This document shows, piece by piece, positions 29,417-40,502 of a stretch of DNA of 64,000 nucleotides. The stretch is from Bradyrhizobium sp. AZCC 1719 (GTDB taxonomy: Bacteria; Pseudomonadota; Alphaproteobacteria; Rhizobiales; Xanthobacteraceae), in the NCBI RefSeq assembly GCF_036924525.1, contig NZ_JAZHRU010000001.1, positions 5,113,001-5,177,000 of the forward strand, given 5' to 3'. The position numbers and the translations under genes were made by a program. The notes under the pieces are model-generated. The model saw nothing but the letters and a program-made list of their open reading frames with translations, did no database searches and was not told the origin of the DNA. Each line of letters starts with the position of its first letter. The stretch's first letter is position 1.

Positions 29417-29502
29417 GTAGGGTGGGCAAAGCGAAGCGTGCCCACCATCCATCCGCGACCGTTGTCTTCAATGGTGGGCACGCTGCGCTTTGCCCACCCT
29501 AC
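29417..29502. repeat. Palindromic repeat element, GTAGGGTGGGC family (copy 1)
   Basis: Two 32-nt arms (29417-29448 and 29471-29502) are inverted copies with 31 of 32 positions complementary, separated by 22 nt. The arms begin GTAGGGTGGGCAAAGCG. It lies 6 bp after lpxB. A shorter relative is at 34289-34328. This is a known type of high-copy intergenic palindrome in Bradyrhizobium; it may also terminate or stabilise lpxB mRNA. Confidence 0.85.
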
Positions 29503-29508
29503 AAGAGA

Positions 29509-29539
29509 AAAGCCGGATGCGACGATCGCATCCGGCTTT
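29509..29539 (-). terminator. Rho-independent terminator of gltA
   Basis: AAAGCCGGATGCGA-CGA-TCGCATCCGGCTTT: a perfect 14-bp stem with a 3-nt loop. Read on the minus strand it lies 26 bp after the gltA stop and continues into TTCTC. It fits a gltA terminator and probably also acts on lpxB transcripts. Confidence 0.85.
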
Positions 29540-29565
29540 CCGAGCTGTCTTATAAGCGACGTCGC

Positions 29566-30870
<1,305 letters not shown>

Positions 30871-31033
30871 CGTGAAGTCCCCGATGAAATCGTTGCGAAA
30901 ACCGCGCCTGACCCTGGTGCCATTTTCCGGGGCACAAGCAAGGAGGCCGGCTTGTCTGGAGGCGGCGGCAAATGGGTTAGCTTATTGCCCTGTGCACTGC
31001 AAGATGGCCGGAAACCCGCATAAGGTAGGGGCT

Positions 31034-32458
31034 TCAGCCGGCCGCCTGATCAGCTAGCCGACCCAGACATTCCTCCCGCCCCAGGACTGCCAAAACGTCG
31101 AAAATACCCGGCGAAGTCGTCCGTCCGGTCAGCGCCACCCGGAGCGGCTGGGCGACGGCGCCGAGCTTGAGGTTGTTCTGCTCCGCGAAATTCCGCATGG
31201 CGGATTCGGTGGTCTCGGCGCGCCAGTCGGTCACGGTTTCCAGCGCGGTGCGGAGTTGGCCGATCAGCGCTCGGGTTTCCGGCGTCAGCAAAGCTGAGGC
31301 CTTCGGCTCGATCTGGAGCGGGCGGTCGGCAAAGATGAAGTAGGCGCCTGAGATCAGCTCGATCAAGGTCTTGGCGCGTTCTTTCAAGCTCGGCATCGCC
31401 CGCAGCAATTGCGCGCGGGTGGTGTCGTTGAGCTTCGCTTTCAGTTCGGCGCCATCGGGGACATAGTCCAGAACGCTCTCGAACTGGGACACCAGCGCGC
31501 CGTCGTCGGCGTGGCGGATGTAGTGGCCGTTGAGGTTTTCCAGCTTGGCGAAATCGAAGCGTGCAGCAGACCGCCCGATCGCGGGCAGGTCGAACGCGTC
31601 GATCATTTCCTGCGTCGAGAAAATCTCCTGGTCGCCATGGCTCCAGCCGAGCCGGACCAGGTAATTGCGCAGCGCCGCCGGCAGATATCCCATGGCGCGG
31701 TAGGCGTCGACACCGAGCGCGCCATGGCGCTTGGAGAGTTTTGAGCCGTCGGGGCCATGGATCAGCGGGATATGGGACATGTTCGGGATGTCCCATCCGA
31801 GCGCGTCGTAGATCTGCTTCTGGCGTGCGGCGTTGATCAAATGGTCGTCGCCGCGGATGACATGGGTCACGCCCATGTCGTGGTCGTCGACCACGACAGC
31901 CAGCATGTAGGTCGGATTGCCGTCGCCACGCAGCAGCACGAGGTCGTCGAGGTTTTCGTTCTGCCAGACCACGCGGCCCTGCACCTGATCCTCGATCACG
32001 GTCTCGCCGGTCTGCGGGGCCTTCAGGCGAATGGTCGGCTTCATGCCGGCGGGCGCTTCTCCCGGATCACGATCCCGCCACATCCCATCATAGAGGCGGG
32101 TGCGGCCCTCCGCGCGCGCCTTCTCGCGCATCGCAGTCAGCTCCTCCGCGGTGGCGTAGCAACGGTACGCCTTGCCGCTGGCGAGCAGTTGCTCGGCCAC
32201 TTCGCGATGCCTCGCGGCGCGGCTGAACTGGTAGATGACGTCGTCGTCCCAATCGAGCTCGAGCCATTTCAACCCGTCGAGAATGGCGGTAATGGCGGCT
32301 TCGGTGGAACGCTCGCGGTCGGTGTCCTCGATCCGCAGCAGCATCTTGCCGCCGCGCTTCTTGGCGTAAAGCCAGTTGAACAGCGCGGTCCGGGCGCCTC
32401 CGATATGGAGGAAGCCGGTGGGCGAGGGGGCGAAGCGTGTGACGACGGAATCAGTCAT
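31034..32458 (-). CDS. gltX: Glutamate--tRNA ligase
   Basis: Class I aminoacyl-tRNA synthetase charging tRNA-Glu, with 474 residues. The HIGH motif appears as [19 protein letters not shown], the KMSKS equivalent as SKLSKRHGA. The C-terminal anticodon-binding region is complete. I take ATG 32458 rather than the TTG two codons upstream because the family starts [13 protein letters not shown]. It is divergent from glnS, 140 bp apart, so the two tRNA synthetases for Glu and Gln may share a control region. Confidence 0.96.
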   Translation of the reverse strand: MTDSVVTRFAPSPTGFLHIGGARTALFNWLYAKKRGGKMLLRIEDTDRERSTEAAITAILDGLKWLELDWDDDVIYQFSRAARHREVAEQLLASGKAYRCYATAEELTAMREKARAEGRTRLYDGMWRDRDPGEAPAGMKPTIRLKAPQTGETVIEDQVQGRVVWQNENLDDLVLLRGDGNPTYMLAVVVDDHDMGVTHVIRGDDHLINAARQKQIYDALGWDIPNMSHIPLIHGPDGSKLSKRHGALGVDAYRAMGYLPAALRNYLVRLGWSHGDQEIFSTQEMIDAFDLPAIGRSAARFDFAKLENLNGHYIRHADDGALVSQFESVLDYVPDGAELKAKLNDTTRAQLLRAMPSLKERAKTLIELISGAYFIFADRPLQIEPKASALLTPETRALIGQLRTALETVTDWRAETTESAMRNFAEQNNLKLGAVAQPLRVALTGRTTSPGIFDVLAVLGREECLGRLADQAAG

Positions 32459-32598
32459 TACCAAGCGCGTGAGCGGTGAACGGCGGTGGTGTATAGCAGG
32501 AACGGTGCATAACTAAAGCCCGGGCCGGTGGCAAAGTGGGCTTGGCTCACAGGGGCGAATTTGGCAGAAGGTTCGCCAATCCCTAACAGGAACTCAGG

Positions 32599-34281
32599 AT
32601 GACCACAGAACCGGTAACGGCAGAGGCGGGGCGCGATTTCATCCGCGACATCGTCCAGGCCGATCTCTCTTCCGACAAGCACAGCCGGATCGTGACCCGA
32701 TTTCCGCCGGAGCCGAACGGCTATCTGCATATCGGCCATGCCAAGTCGATTGCCCTCAATTTCGGCATCGCGCAGGAGTTCGGAGGCAAGTGTCATCTGC
32801 GCTTCGACGACACCAACCCGACCAAGGAAGAGCAGGAATATATCGATTCCATCCAGGCCGACGTGCATTGGCTCGGCTACGACTGGGGAACCGACCTCTA
32901 TTACGCCTCCGACTATTTCGATCGCCTGTATGACTGGGCGGAGGGCCTGATCAAGGCGGGCTATGCCTATGTCGACGACCAGTCGCAGGAAGAAATCCGC
33001 ATCAACCGCGGCACGCTCACGGAACCCGGCAAGAACTCGCCGTTTCGTGACCGCACGGTGGAGGAAAACCTCGATCTCTTCCGGCGCATGAAGGCCGGCG
33101 AGTTTCCGAACGGCAGCCGCGTGCTGCGGGCCAAGATCGACATGGCCGCCGGCAACATCAACCTGCGCGATCCCGTGCTCTACCGCATCCTCCATGCCGA
33201 GCATCCGCGCACCGGCACCAAATGGTCGATCTATCCGAGCTACGACTACGCTCACGGCCAGTCGGACGCCATCGAAGGCATCACGCATTCGATCTGCACG
33301 CTGGAATTCGAGGACCACCGGCCGCTCTATGAATGGCTGCTGGACAAGCTGCCGGTGCCGTCAAAGCCGCGTCAGTACGAATTCGCTCGTCTCAACCTGA
33401 CCTATACGCTGCTGTCGAAGCGCGTGCTGACGCAACTCGTGCGCGACGGCCATGTGTCGGGCTGGGACGACCCGCGGATGCCGACGATCGCCGGGTTGAA
33501 ACGGCGCGGCGTGCCGCCGGCCGCGGTGCGCGAATTCGTCAAGCGTATCGGGGTGGCGAAAGCCAACAGCGTGGTCGATGTCGGCATGCTTGAATTCTGC
33601 ATTCGCGAGCACCTCAACAAGGTGGCGCAGCGGCGGATGGCGGTGCTGCGACCGCTCAAGGTCGTGATCGAGAATTATCCGGAAGGCCAGGTCGAGGAGC
33701 TCGAGGCCATCAACCATCCCGACGATCCGGCCGCGGGCACGCGCAAAATCTCGTTCGGGCGCGAGCTCTATATCGAGCGCGACGATTTCATGGAGAACCC
33801 GCCCAAAAAATTCTTTCGCCTGTCGCCGGGCAATGAAGTGCGGCTGCGCTACGCTTATTTCGTGAAATGCACCGGCGTGATCAAGAACGACGCGGGTGAA
33901 GTCATGGAGCTCCGCTGCACCTACGATCCCGCCACCAAGGGCGGCAACGCCCCTGACGGCCGCAAGGTCAAGGCCACGATGCACTGGCTGTCGGCCAAGG
34001 ATTCGGTGCCGGCGGAAATCCGCGTCTACAATCAGCTCTTCTCGAACCCGAGCCCGAGTGCGGCGAATTTCGCCGCCGACCTCAGTCCGGAATCGCTGGA
34101 AGTGTTGCCCGACGCACGGATCGAGCCATCGGTCGCATCAGACAATTCGGGCGAGGTGATGCAGTTCGAGCGGCAGGGCTATTTCGTACGCGACAAGGAT
34201 TCCGCGCCGGGCAAGCCGGTATTCAACCGCACCATCGGCCTGCGCGACACGTTTGCCAAGGAAGTCGGCGGGAAGGGGTGA
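32599..34281 (+). CDS. glnS: Glutamine--tRNA ligase
   Basis: Class Ib synthetase directly forming Gln-tRNA-Gln, 560 residues. HIGH is in [17 protein letters not shown] and the KMSKS-like loop is [11 protein letters not shown]. The beta-barrel anticodon-binding domains are present from about residue 350 ([25 protein letters not shown]). The ATG follows GGAACTCAGG. Direct GlnRS is patchy among alphaproteobacteria, where GatCAB transamidation is common; its presence fits the Bradyrhizobium group as I recall it. Confidence 0.97.
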   Translation: MTTEPVTAEAGRDFIRDIVQADLSSDKHSRIVTRFPPEPNGYLHIGHAKSIALNFGIAQEFGGKCHLRFDDTNPTKEEQEYIDSIQADVHWLGYDWGTDLYYASDYFDRLYDWAEGLIKAGYAYVDDQSQEEIRINRGTLTEPGKNSPFRDRTVEENLDLFRRMKAGEFPNGSRVLRAKIDMAAGNINLRDPVLYRILHAEHPRTGTKWSIYPSYDYAHGQSDAIEGITHSICTLEFEDHRPLYEWLLDKLPVPSKPRQYEFARLNLTYTLLSKRVLTQLVRDGHVSGWDDPRMPTIAGLKRRGVPPAAVREFVKRIGVAKANSVVDVGMLEFCIREHLNKVAQRRMAVLRPLKVVIENYPEGQVEELEAINHPDDPAAGTRKISFGRELYIERDDFMENPPKKFFRLSPGNEVRLRYAYFVKCTGVIKNDAGEVMELRCTYDPATKGGNAPDGRKVKATMHWLSAKDSVPAEIRVYNQLFSNPSPSAANFAADLSPESLEVLPDARIEPSVASDNSGEVMQFERQGYFVRDKDSAPGKPVFNRTIGLRDTFAKEVGGKG

Positions 34282-34288
34282 GGCACGG

Positions 34289-34328
34289 AGTAGGGTGGGC
34301 AAAGGCGCACTTGCGCCGTGCCCACCGG
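34289..34328. repeat. Palindromic repeat element, GTAGGGTGGGC family (short copy)
   Basis: GTGGGCA-AAGGCGCA-CTT-GCGCC-GTGCCCAC: an imperfect short palindrome beginning with AGTAGGGTGGGC, related to 29417-29502. It lies just after the glnS stop and may serve as its transcript end. Confidence 0.7.
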
Positions 34329-34340
34329 CAACATGCCTGA

Positions 34341-34440
34341 CCTCATCCTGAGGAGCCGCGAAGCGGCGTCTCGAAGGATGAATGGCACGAGCCGGGCCGC
34401 ATGGTTCGAGACGGCGCTAAAGCGCCTCCTCACCATGAGG
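34341..34440. repeat. Inverted-repeat intergenic element (CCTCATCCTGAGGAGC family)
   Basis: Two arms of about 40 bp, CCTCATCCTGAGGAGC...CGAAGGATG and CATGGTTCGAGACGGCG...CCATGAGG, form a long imperfect inverted repeat. I recall the same motif scattered between genes in Bradyrhizobium and Rhodopseudomonas. It fills the space between the glnS repeat and the next gene. Noncoding. Confidence 0.7.
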
Positions 34441-34466
34441 GGTAGCGATTTCAGATTGGATCATCG

Positions 34467-34859
34467 ATGCAGGACGCCACCGACGACATCGTCTCCGGCA
34501 TCATGGACCGATGGGCAGCGGCGTTCGGCAGACTGGATGCCAAGGCGCTGGCCTCACTTTATTCACGCAACGCATTCTTCTTCGGCTCAAACCCCAACTT
34601 CTACCGCGGTCGCGACGGCGTGCAGTCCTATTTCGAGGGGCTGCCGAGATGGCAGTCGCCATCAGTTCAATTCACCGATGTCAGGACCGCGCAGGTGGCG
34701 GCCGACCTGATCAACGTCGCAGGCACCGCGACCTTTACCGTCGAGATGGGTGCCGAGCCGCTGGTGGTGAAAATCACCTGGGTGATCGTCCGCGAAGACG
34801 GCGACTGGAAGATCGTCAGCCATCACGTCTCGTCGAAGACGCCGCTGATCGAGCTATAG
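34467..34859 (+). CDS. SnoaL/NTF2-like protein
   Basis: A 130-residue protein with the NTF2-like cone fold pattern: an N-terminal helix pair (IVSGIMDRWAAAFGRLDAKALASLYSRNAFFFGSNPNFYRG) followed by curved beta strands ending in WVIVREDGDWKIVSHHVSS. This is the DUF4440/SgcJ-EcaC type, whose members are steroid-isomerase-like or of unknown function. No operon partner: repeats lie upstream and glutamine synthetase is convergent. Substrate not inferable. Confidence 0.75.
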   Translation: MQDATDDIVSGIMDRWAAAFGRLDAKALASLYSRNAFFFGSNPNFYRGRDGVQSYFEGLPRWQSPSVQFTDVRTAQVAADLINVAGTATFTVEMGAEPLVVKITWVIVREDGDWKIVSHHVSSKTPLIEL

Positions 34860-34901
34860 GCCGGTTGCGCGTCAGGACGCGGTCCCCTGCGTCATCCCCT
34901 T

Positions 34902-36332
34902 CTAGATGTCGTAATACAAATGGAACTCGTATGGATGAGGGCGCAGCCGGATCGGATCGACCTCTTTCTTCCGCTTGTAGTCGAGCCAGGTCTCAATCAC
35001 GTCGCCGGTGAACACGTCGTTACGGAGCAGGAAGGCGTGATCGCGCTCGAGCGCGTCAAGCGCCTGATCCAGCGACCCCGGTGTCGACCTCACGTTCTTC
35101 GCCTCGGCGGGCGGCAGGTCATAAAGGTTCTTGTCGATCGGGCTGCCTGGATCGATCCGGCTGGTGATGCCGTCGAGACCGGCCATCAGCATCGCGGCAA
35201 AGGCCAGATAGGGATTGCAGGAGGGATCCGGCGAACGAAATTCAACCCGCTTTGCCCGCGGGTTCGGCGAATACATCGGAATCCGGCAGCAGGCTGAGCG
35301 GTTGCGCTGGGAGTAGACCAGATTGATCGGAGCCTCGTAGCCTGGCACCAGACGCCGATAGGAGTTCGTGGTGGGGGCGCAAAGCGCACACAACGCCCAG
35401 GCGTGAGTCAACAGGCCGCCGATGTAGTAGCGGCCGAGCTGACTCAACTCGGCATAGTCGCCCTTGTCGTAGAACAGATTGGTCTCGCCTTTCCACAGGG
35501 ACTGGTGAACGTGCATTCCCGAGGCGTTGTCCTCGAACAGCGGCTTCGGCATAAACGTCGCGGTTTTGCCGTGCTCGCGAGCGGTGTTCTTCACCACGTA
35601 TTTGTAGATCATCAGATTGTCCGCCATGCGGGTCAGCGTAGTGAAGCGCATGTCGATCTCGTTCTGGCCGCCGGTCGCGACTTCATGGTGATGGGCTTCG
35701 ATCTGGATGCCTAGCTGTTCCATCGTCAGCACCATTTCGGTGCGGAGAGCCTGCATGCTGTCGGTCGGGGGAACGGGAAAATATCCTTCCTTGGGGCGCG
35801 GCTTGTGGCCCAGATTCGGCTCTTCCTCCGCGCCGGTATTCCAGCTCCCTTCACTGGAATCGATTTCGTGGAAGGCATGATTGATGCCCTGTCCGTAGCG
35901 CACCTCGTCGAACACAAAGAACTCCGCCTCCGGGCCGAAGTAACTCGTATCGGCGAGGCCGGTGCCCTTCAGGTTGGCTTCGGCCTTCTGGGCGATGTAA
36001 CGGGCGTCACGGCTATAGGGTTGACCGGTCACGGGGTCCCTGATGTTGCAGATCAGGACCAGGGTCGACACAGGGGAATACGGGTCGAGAAAGGCCGTGG
36101 CCGGGTCCGGCACGACCAGCATGTCGCTTTCCTGAATTTCCTGAAATCCGCGGATGGATGAGCCGTCGAATCCAATGCCTTCGCCGAGAGCATCGATACT
36201 CGCTGCACCCGGCGGGACGGAAAAATGCTGCCACACTCCGGGCAAGTCGGTGAAGCGCAGATCGATCATCTGCACCTTCTCGTCCTTGATCGCCTTCACG
36301 AGATCTTCGGCTGTCGCACACTTCGGAAACAT
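34902..36332 (-). CDS. Type I glutamine synthetase (paralogue not linked to glnB)
   Basis: Forms glutamine from glutamate, ammonia and ATP; dodecameric GSI type, 476 residues. Visible motifs are [10 protein letters not shown], the [11 protein letters not shown] metal ligands, [16 protein letters not shown], the [11 protein letters not shown] region, and NLYDLPP, whose Tyr is the adenylylation site. The N-terminus ([27 protein letters not shown]) differs from the glnB-linked GlnA I recall in rhizobia, and no glnB is adjacent, so this is probably a second GSI. ATG follows AGGAG. I saw no convincing sigma-54 promoter upstream, so nitrogen control cannot be claimed. Confidence 0.93.
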   Translation of the reverse strand: MFPKCATAEDLVKAIKDEKVQMIDLRFTDLPGVWQHFSVPPGAASIDALGEGIGFDGSSIRGFQEIQESDMLVVPDPATAFLDPYSPVSTLVLICNIRDPVTGQPYSRDARYIAQKAEANLKGTGLADTSYFGPEAEFFVFDEVRYGQGINHAFHEIDSSEGSWNTGAEEEPNLGHKPRPKEGYFPVPPTDSMQALRTEMVLTMEQLGIQIEAHHHEVATGGQNEIDMRFTTLTRMADNLMIYKYVVKNTAREHGKTATFMPKPLFEDNASGMHVHQSLWKGETNLFYDKGDYAELSQLGRYYIGGLLTHAWALCALCAPTTNSYRRLVPGYEAPINLVYSQRNRSACCRIPMYSPNPRAKRVEFRSPDPSCNPYLAFAAMLMAGLDGITSRIDPGSPIDKNLYDLPPAEAKNVRSTPGSLDQALDALERDHAFLLRNDVFTGDVIETWLDYKRKKEVDPIRLRPHPYEFHLYYDI

Positions 36333-36445
36333 GGCTTCACTCCTGTAATGGAGAGCCCACCTTGCACGTCGTGATGCGCTTCAGGCGCGGCGAAGCGACT
36401 TGCGACGGCTCCTGGCCCATGTTCTGCGTTGCCGCGCCGGCAGCC

Positions 36446-36628
36446 TCAGCTTTGGTGGGGACCACGCATCATCTTCATCGCGTCTTCGATATGCCGCCAG
36501 GTTCTGGCCAGTTCGACCTCGCCTTTTGCCTCGAGTTCGATGGCATTGTGGGCGGCTTCCGCAATGGCCTTGGGGCCATGTGCTTCCAGTAACTGCCGCG
36601 CATAGTCGTGGATTTCGGTTTCTCGCAT
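36446..36628 (-). CDS. Small conserved hypothetical protein
   Basis: A 60-residue, charged, helical protein (MRETEIHDYARQLLEAHGPKAIAEAAHNAIE...WRHIEDAMKMMRGPHQS) with GAGGAG seven nt before its ATG. I recall small rhizobial proteins of the same size with the R-x-L...HG pattern and the RGPHxS end; no function is known. It is codirectional with and 113 bp upstream of the glutamine synthetase gene, but association is only positional. Confidence 0.7.
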   Translation of the reverse strand: MRETEIHDYARQLLEAHGPKAIAEAAHNAIELEAKGEVELARTWRHIEDAMKMMRGPHQS

Positions 36629-36921
36629 GGCGTCATGCTCCTCTCATTCTGAGCGCGACTGTGAATTCCAGTCGAGCTGAGAACCGTAGACGTTGACACC
36701 TGATCCCGCGCGCACAGTGTGCATCCTGCTGCGGCGCACTTGCAAGAGCGCTTTCAGCAGCGCGTTCCTGCCGGTGAGCTGCCGGGATCGGATAGTGGCT
36801 TCGGGGAAGAGCAGCGGCAACACAACGCAGGCCGGACGGTTACGCTTTGAGTAGCGGTCGGCCGCGATGGGCGTGTGTCAAGCGTGATGACCTTTCGCAC
36901 CCGCGTCGCTTCAGGATCGGC

Positions 36922-37176
36922 CTAGCAGCCCCGGCAAATGCTGCGCAGGGATTTGGCGAGCTGAGCATCGTCTTGGGTCATCGGCTCATACGGCTTTTGC
37001 TGTGCCTGCCGGGCCGCATCGGTCTGTTGCCGGGCGGCCCGCGCAACGTCCTGGCGCTGATAGCACGCTTCGCGCTCTGCTCTTGCCTCGATGAAGCGGC
37101 ATTGCTCCGGAGTGGCGGCATTGGCGTTGGAGGTGATCAAGATCACCGCGAATAAAAGGCTGGCCGCAAGCTTCAT
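36922..37176 (-). CDS. Small secreted hypothetical protein
   Basis: An 84-residue protein with a clear signal peptide (MKLAASLLFAVILITSNANA). The short mature region is rich in Arg, Ala and Gln and contains four cysteines (QCRF, ACYQ, and CRGC at the C-terminus), suggesting disulfide bonds in the periplasm. ATG 37176 matches the signal peptide start; the open frame upstream is noise. It is convergent with the small gene cluster and divergent from comEC. The 293 bp between 36629 and 36921 hold nothing I can name. Confidence 0.6.
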   Translation of the reverse strand: MKLAASLLFAVILITSNANAATPEQCRFIEARAEREACYQRQDVARAARQQTDAARQAQQKPYEPMTQDDAQLAKSLRSICRGC

Positions 37177-37333
37177 GTCGCTTCTTTGTCCTGATTCCGG
37201 TTCAATCCATCGCGTTCGACTGTAGCGCCAGCCGGTGTGCATTTCTTCAGGTTTCTGCATCCGTTCCGCTAGCGGGCTGAATACAGCGTCCGGTAGTCTT
37301 GTGGTCTCCACGAGATCGTAAGGTGTAGGCTCG

Positions 37334-38614
37334 GTGGCGGAGCAGGGCGACACGTCGGGCCGAAAACGGGGCTATGCCGGCACCTGGCCGCCGCGCGCTG
37401 CGGCGCCGGTCGGCGGCCTTGCGCCGTCGCGTCCGGCTTTCTGGCTGCCACTGATCGAGACCTTGCGTACATGGGCGCGCGCGGAAGCCGGCGCCGGGCG
37501 CCTGCTGCCCTGGGTGCCGGTGGCGTTCGGTACCGGCATTGCCTTTTATTTCGCTGCCGATCATGAGCCGGTGCTGTCGGTGGCTGCCATTGTGGCGATC
37601 GCGCTGTGCGCGGTGGCGGTGCTGTTGCGGCGGCAGAAATTCTTTCCCGCCGCGGTGATGATCGCGGCCGTCGCCGCGGGCTTTGCGGTCGCGACCTGGA
37701 AGACCGCGCGGATCGCGCATGGCGTGCTGGCGCGACCGATGTTTTCGGTGTCGCTGACGGGTTTTGTCGAGACGCGCGACATTCGCGAGCGCACCGACCG
37801 TTTTGTCCTTCGCGTCGTCACCATGGAAAGCGCGCGCGGAACGACAAAGCTGGAGCGCGTACGGCTCTCGGTAAGGAAGGGCACGGCCCCGCCGGTCGGC
37901 AGCTTCGTCGAGCTGAAGGCGCGGCTGTTGCCGCCGCTTTCGCCGGTGCGGCCGGGCAGCTACGATTTCAGCCGCGACATGTTTTTCGCCGGCATCGGCG
38001 CCTCCGGCTTCGTGATGGGCGCGATCAAGACCGCCGAGCCGCCCGCCGCGGGCGGGCTCCGCCTGCGCTATTCGGCCGTGATGCAAGGCCTGCGCGATAC
38101 GATTGACGCGCGGATCAGGACCACGCTGGAAGGCGACAGGCGCGCGATTGCGACCGCGCTGTTGACCGGGCGGCGCGACGCGATCTCGCCGCCGGTGAAC
38201 GACGCGATGTTCATCTCCGGTCTCGGCCATGTGCTGTCGATCTCCGGCTATCACATGGCCGTCGTCGCCGGCGTCGTGTTTTTCGCGGTGCGGGCACTAT
38301 TGGCGTTGTTTCCTGTGCTCACGGTCGGCCAGCCCATCAAGAAGTGGTCGGCGGCGGCAGCCCTCGTTGCCGCTGCGTTCTATTTGCTGCTGTCGGGCGC
38401 CGAGGTCGCGACGCAAAGATCGTTCTTCATGACGGCCGTGGTGCTGATCGCCGTCATGGTCGATCGCCGCGCGATTACGTTTCGCACGCTCGCGGTCGCG
38501 GCCCTGATCGTGCTCACGGTCGCGCCGGAAGCGCTGGTACATCCGAGTTTTCAGAGCTTGACGGTGACTCCGCGTGAAGTCCGAGTTCAGGACCTAAAGC
38601 ATTTGAATTCATGA
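37334..38614 (+). pseudogene. comEC: ComEC 5' fragment, interrupted by an integrated element
   Basis: N-terminal part of the ComEC/Rec2 inner-membrane channel for DNA uptake. Native sequence runs from GTG 37334 to the VHPSFQ codons at 38537-38554. It includes N-terminal membrane segments, the OB-fold/DUF4131 region and the start of the competence domain (TGRRDAISPPVNDAMFISGLGHVLSISGYHMAVVAG). After 38555 the frame runs into element DNA for about 20 foreign residues (SLTVTPREVRV...) and stops at 38614. The rest of the gene resumes at 49591 in the matching frame. With the element in place the product lacks the remaining transmembrane core and metallo-beta-lactamase-like C-terminus. Confidence 0.93.
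38537..38555 (+). repeat. Candidate attL
   Basis: Sequence GTACATCC-GAGT-TTTCAGA. It matches 49591-49609 at the outer 8 and 7 bases and differs at the central four. It lies in frame within comEC (codons GTA CAT CCG AGT TTT CAG). The element begins after this point. Confidence 0.8.
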
Positions 38615-38695
38615 GCATTTTTCGAAGTCCTGCTCTTGTTGCGTTGGCACAAAAAACGAACAAAGAACCCGAAGTGCAGGATAGGGGACCAAAAA

Positions 38696-38714
38696 TCCCG
38701 GAAAAAGTCCCGGA
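38696..38714 (+). repeat. Terminal 19-bp direct repeat of the element (left copy)
   Basis: TCCCGGAAAAAGTCCCGGA, identical to 49520-49538 near the right end. It itself contains two TCCCGGA half-units 12 nt apart. It may be an integrase or excisionase arm site. No gene occupies 38615-38847 apart from this motif. Confidence 0.8.
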
Positions 38715-38847
38715 AAAGGTTCGCTAATTGTTCGCTGACACTGGAGTCTGTGAATAGCCGGGATAATCCTCAGAGGCCGCCTTATACACGCCGGGCGTGC
38801 CATGATGCGCTGCCGACAACGAATCAAAGAACTAGGACGAGCTTCCA

Positions 38848-39699
38848 GTGCGAAAAATCAAATGGAATGATCGAGCATTCTCTTCGGCTAATGCAATACA
38901 AAGAGAACAGTTCGCATCGATCTTGAAAAAATCGGCTGGATCGACAACCCCTTTCAACGACAAGTTTTTCGAAGTGATCGATAAGCGCCGGGGCGAGTTG
39001 GGAAAACTGCAACAGACGCTTTTCTTTCTACAGCTTCCGACCTTCATTTATTTGGTTCTGATTTTAACCGGTACGGATGTGAACCTTAATCTCTTCGGCA
39101 TCACTGCGGGCAAAAACTTAAGAGAACCTTTTATCCTTGTTTCCTCTGGCCTTGCTTTGTGGACTTCGTTCATCGGACACCATCGAGGCGTCCTTGAAAA
39201 CATTCTGCGCGCAAATAACGATCGGCTGTCAAAGGGAGACGCGCAAAAGGCAAATTTCCTGAATGTGAGCTATGGGCTCGAAGTGTTCTATTGGACGGTT
39301 CCCAACAATCCTGATTGGAATATCAGTAAATGGCATATTGCATCGGCGATATTTTTCGTCGTCGCAACTGTCGTCCTCGTACTATTGGCGTTCGCAGGGG
39401 TGGCAGCCGTTCATTTCAGTACTCTTCTCGAAATTTACCGACATCCAAATTTCTCTCCATTGGCTACAATCATCACAATCACCTTCGTCGCATTATCCGA
39501 CACTGTGGCCCTTAGTTCATTCGCACTACAATCCGGTATCCTCCCCTACCGCAACTACGAGCGGCTACACAAGCTTGATCGGCTCCGCACCAGTAACCCC
39601 AAAAAATACGACGACCTCATCACGTCGATGGCGAAGTCGCATCGGGACCGATCATTGCTAAAGAAAATCTTCGTTCGGCCGACTCTGCCTAATCTTTAA
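38848..39699 (+). CDS. Multi-pass membrane protein of unknown function (element cargo)
   Basis: A 283-residue protein with a soluble charged N-terminus (about 1-55). Four hydrophobic segments follow (about 57-75, 94-110, 163-190 and 204-228), then a basic C-terminal tail of about 55 residues. The long charged loop between segments 2 and 3 contains HHRGVLENILRANNDRLSKGDAQKANF. The GTG start has a weak AGGA upstream. Codon use is A+T-rich compared with the chromosome. I do not recognise the family. Its place at the element's edge makes it a cargo gene; a superinfection or effector role is possible but unsupported. Confidence 0.6.
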   Translation: MRKIKWNDRAFSSANAIQREQFASILKKSAGSTTPFNDKFFEVIDKRRGELGKLQQTLFFLQLPTFIYLVLILTGTDVNLNLFGITAGKNLREPFILVSSGLALWTSFIGHHRGVLENILRANNDRLSKGDAQKANFLNVSYGLEVFYWTVPNNPDWNISKWHIASAIFFVVATVVLVLLAFAGVAAVHFSTLLEIYRHPNFSPLATIITITFVALSDTVALSSFALQSGILPYRNYERLHKLDRLRTSNPKKYDDLITSMAKSHRDRSLLKKIFVRPTLPNL

Positions 39700-39754
39700 C
39701 TTGCGTCATCAACAACGCCGCAAAGAGCTTGGTGCGACCGATACTGCCAACCGC

Positions 39755-39825
39755 CTTCCAACCGCTTCCAACGCCTTCCAACGATGGGTTCGCTCTCTCC
39801 CCCTTATACCCCGGGCCGTTGGAAG
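39755..39825. repeat. Three CTTCCAAC boxes at 10-bp spacing plus one inverted copy
   Basis: CTTCCAAC starts at 39755, 39765 and 39775, exactly one helical turn apart, and its complement GTTGGAAG lies at 39818-39825. Just beyond, GGCCCCGGTC-GGAA-GACCGGGCC (39830-39853) forms a hairpin with one bulge that could terminate the membrane-protein gene. The boxes suggest a cooperatively bound protein site. The gene-free stretch 39700-40074 contains nothing else I can name. Confidence 0.6.
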
Positions 39826-40074
39826 GAACGGCCCCGGTCGGAAGACCGGGCCGCCCTGTCGAACGGCTAAGATGGATAGACGATCGCATAGGCCAGCGCG
39901 GCGGCTAGGATGGCCGTCCACACGCCCCAAACAATTGTGTGCCAATCGACCGCTGCATGGATTGCGCCTCTGGATGGCCAACTGTGAGCCTGCGGTGGCA
40001 TTACGGCTTGATACGGATGCGCCGGGCAGCGATAAGAATTGAGAGAACACCGCTGGGCAGGGGGAGTAATTCAG

Positions 40075-40479
40075 GTGCGAACATGTCTCGCAATGCTGTT
40101 GATCATCGGAATGGTGGGGCCGGTCAGCGCGGCCGAAACCTATGTCTGCATCGGCGAACAATCCACAGGCTTCAAGTGGAACGGCTCGGCTTGGGAACGA
40201 GCGGGCTTTCACGCCGATAAATTTGTGATCTCGCAGGGCGAGACAAAAAGCGACTACGTCGTAAAGCAACCCGGTTCAAATCGGATTGCGCATCGCTGCG
40301 AACGTGCCGCAATTGGCGCAATGGCAGCGCCTCAAATGGCCTGCGGGGGACTGGCTTACAATTTTATATTCAATTTTGAGACGCTTCGGTTTCAGGAATT
40401 TCACGGACTCGGATATGTTGAAGGTGACAGTCCGGGCAACACCCCTTACATCATGATTGGTAAGTGTACGAAGCTGTAA
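40075..40479 (+). CDS. Small secreted hypothetical protein A (element cargo)
   Basis: A 134-residue protein with a signal peptide (RTCLAMLLIIGMVGPVSAAET). The mature domain starts YVCIGEQSTGFKWNGSAWERAGFHADKFVI and has four cysteines (VCIG, HRCE, ACGG, GKCT). I choose GTG 40075 because the leader GGGGGAGTAATTCAGGTG matches that of the next gene and the signal peptide begins there. The next gene shares the same first codons, so the pair arose by duplication of the 5' region or of the whole gene followed by divergence. Function unknown. Confidence 0.65.
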   Translation: MRTCLAMLLIIGMVGPVSAAETYVCIGEQSTGFKWNGSAWERAGFHADKFVISQGETKSDYVVKQPGSNRIAHRCERAAIGAMAAPQMACGGLAYNFIFNFETLRFQEFHGLGYVEGDSPGNTPYIMIGKCTKL

Positions 40480-40502
40480 GGCGAGCGCGGGGGAATATTC
40501 AG

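Noticed and set aside
27707..29452. Long open frame of 581 codons on the minus strand opposite lpxI and lpxB
   Set aside because: Fully antisense to well-conserved lpxI/lpxB; high-G+C genes commonly give such open frames, and the translation is Arg-rich without family features.
39701..40042. 113-codon frame between the membrane-protein gene and secreted protein A
   Set aside because: Starts in the CTTCCAAC repeat region, has no ribosome site, and its composition reads as translated noncoding DNA.
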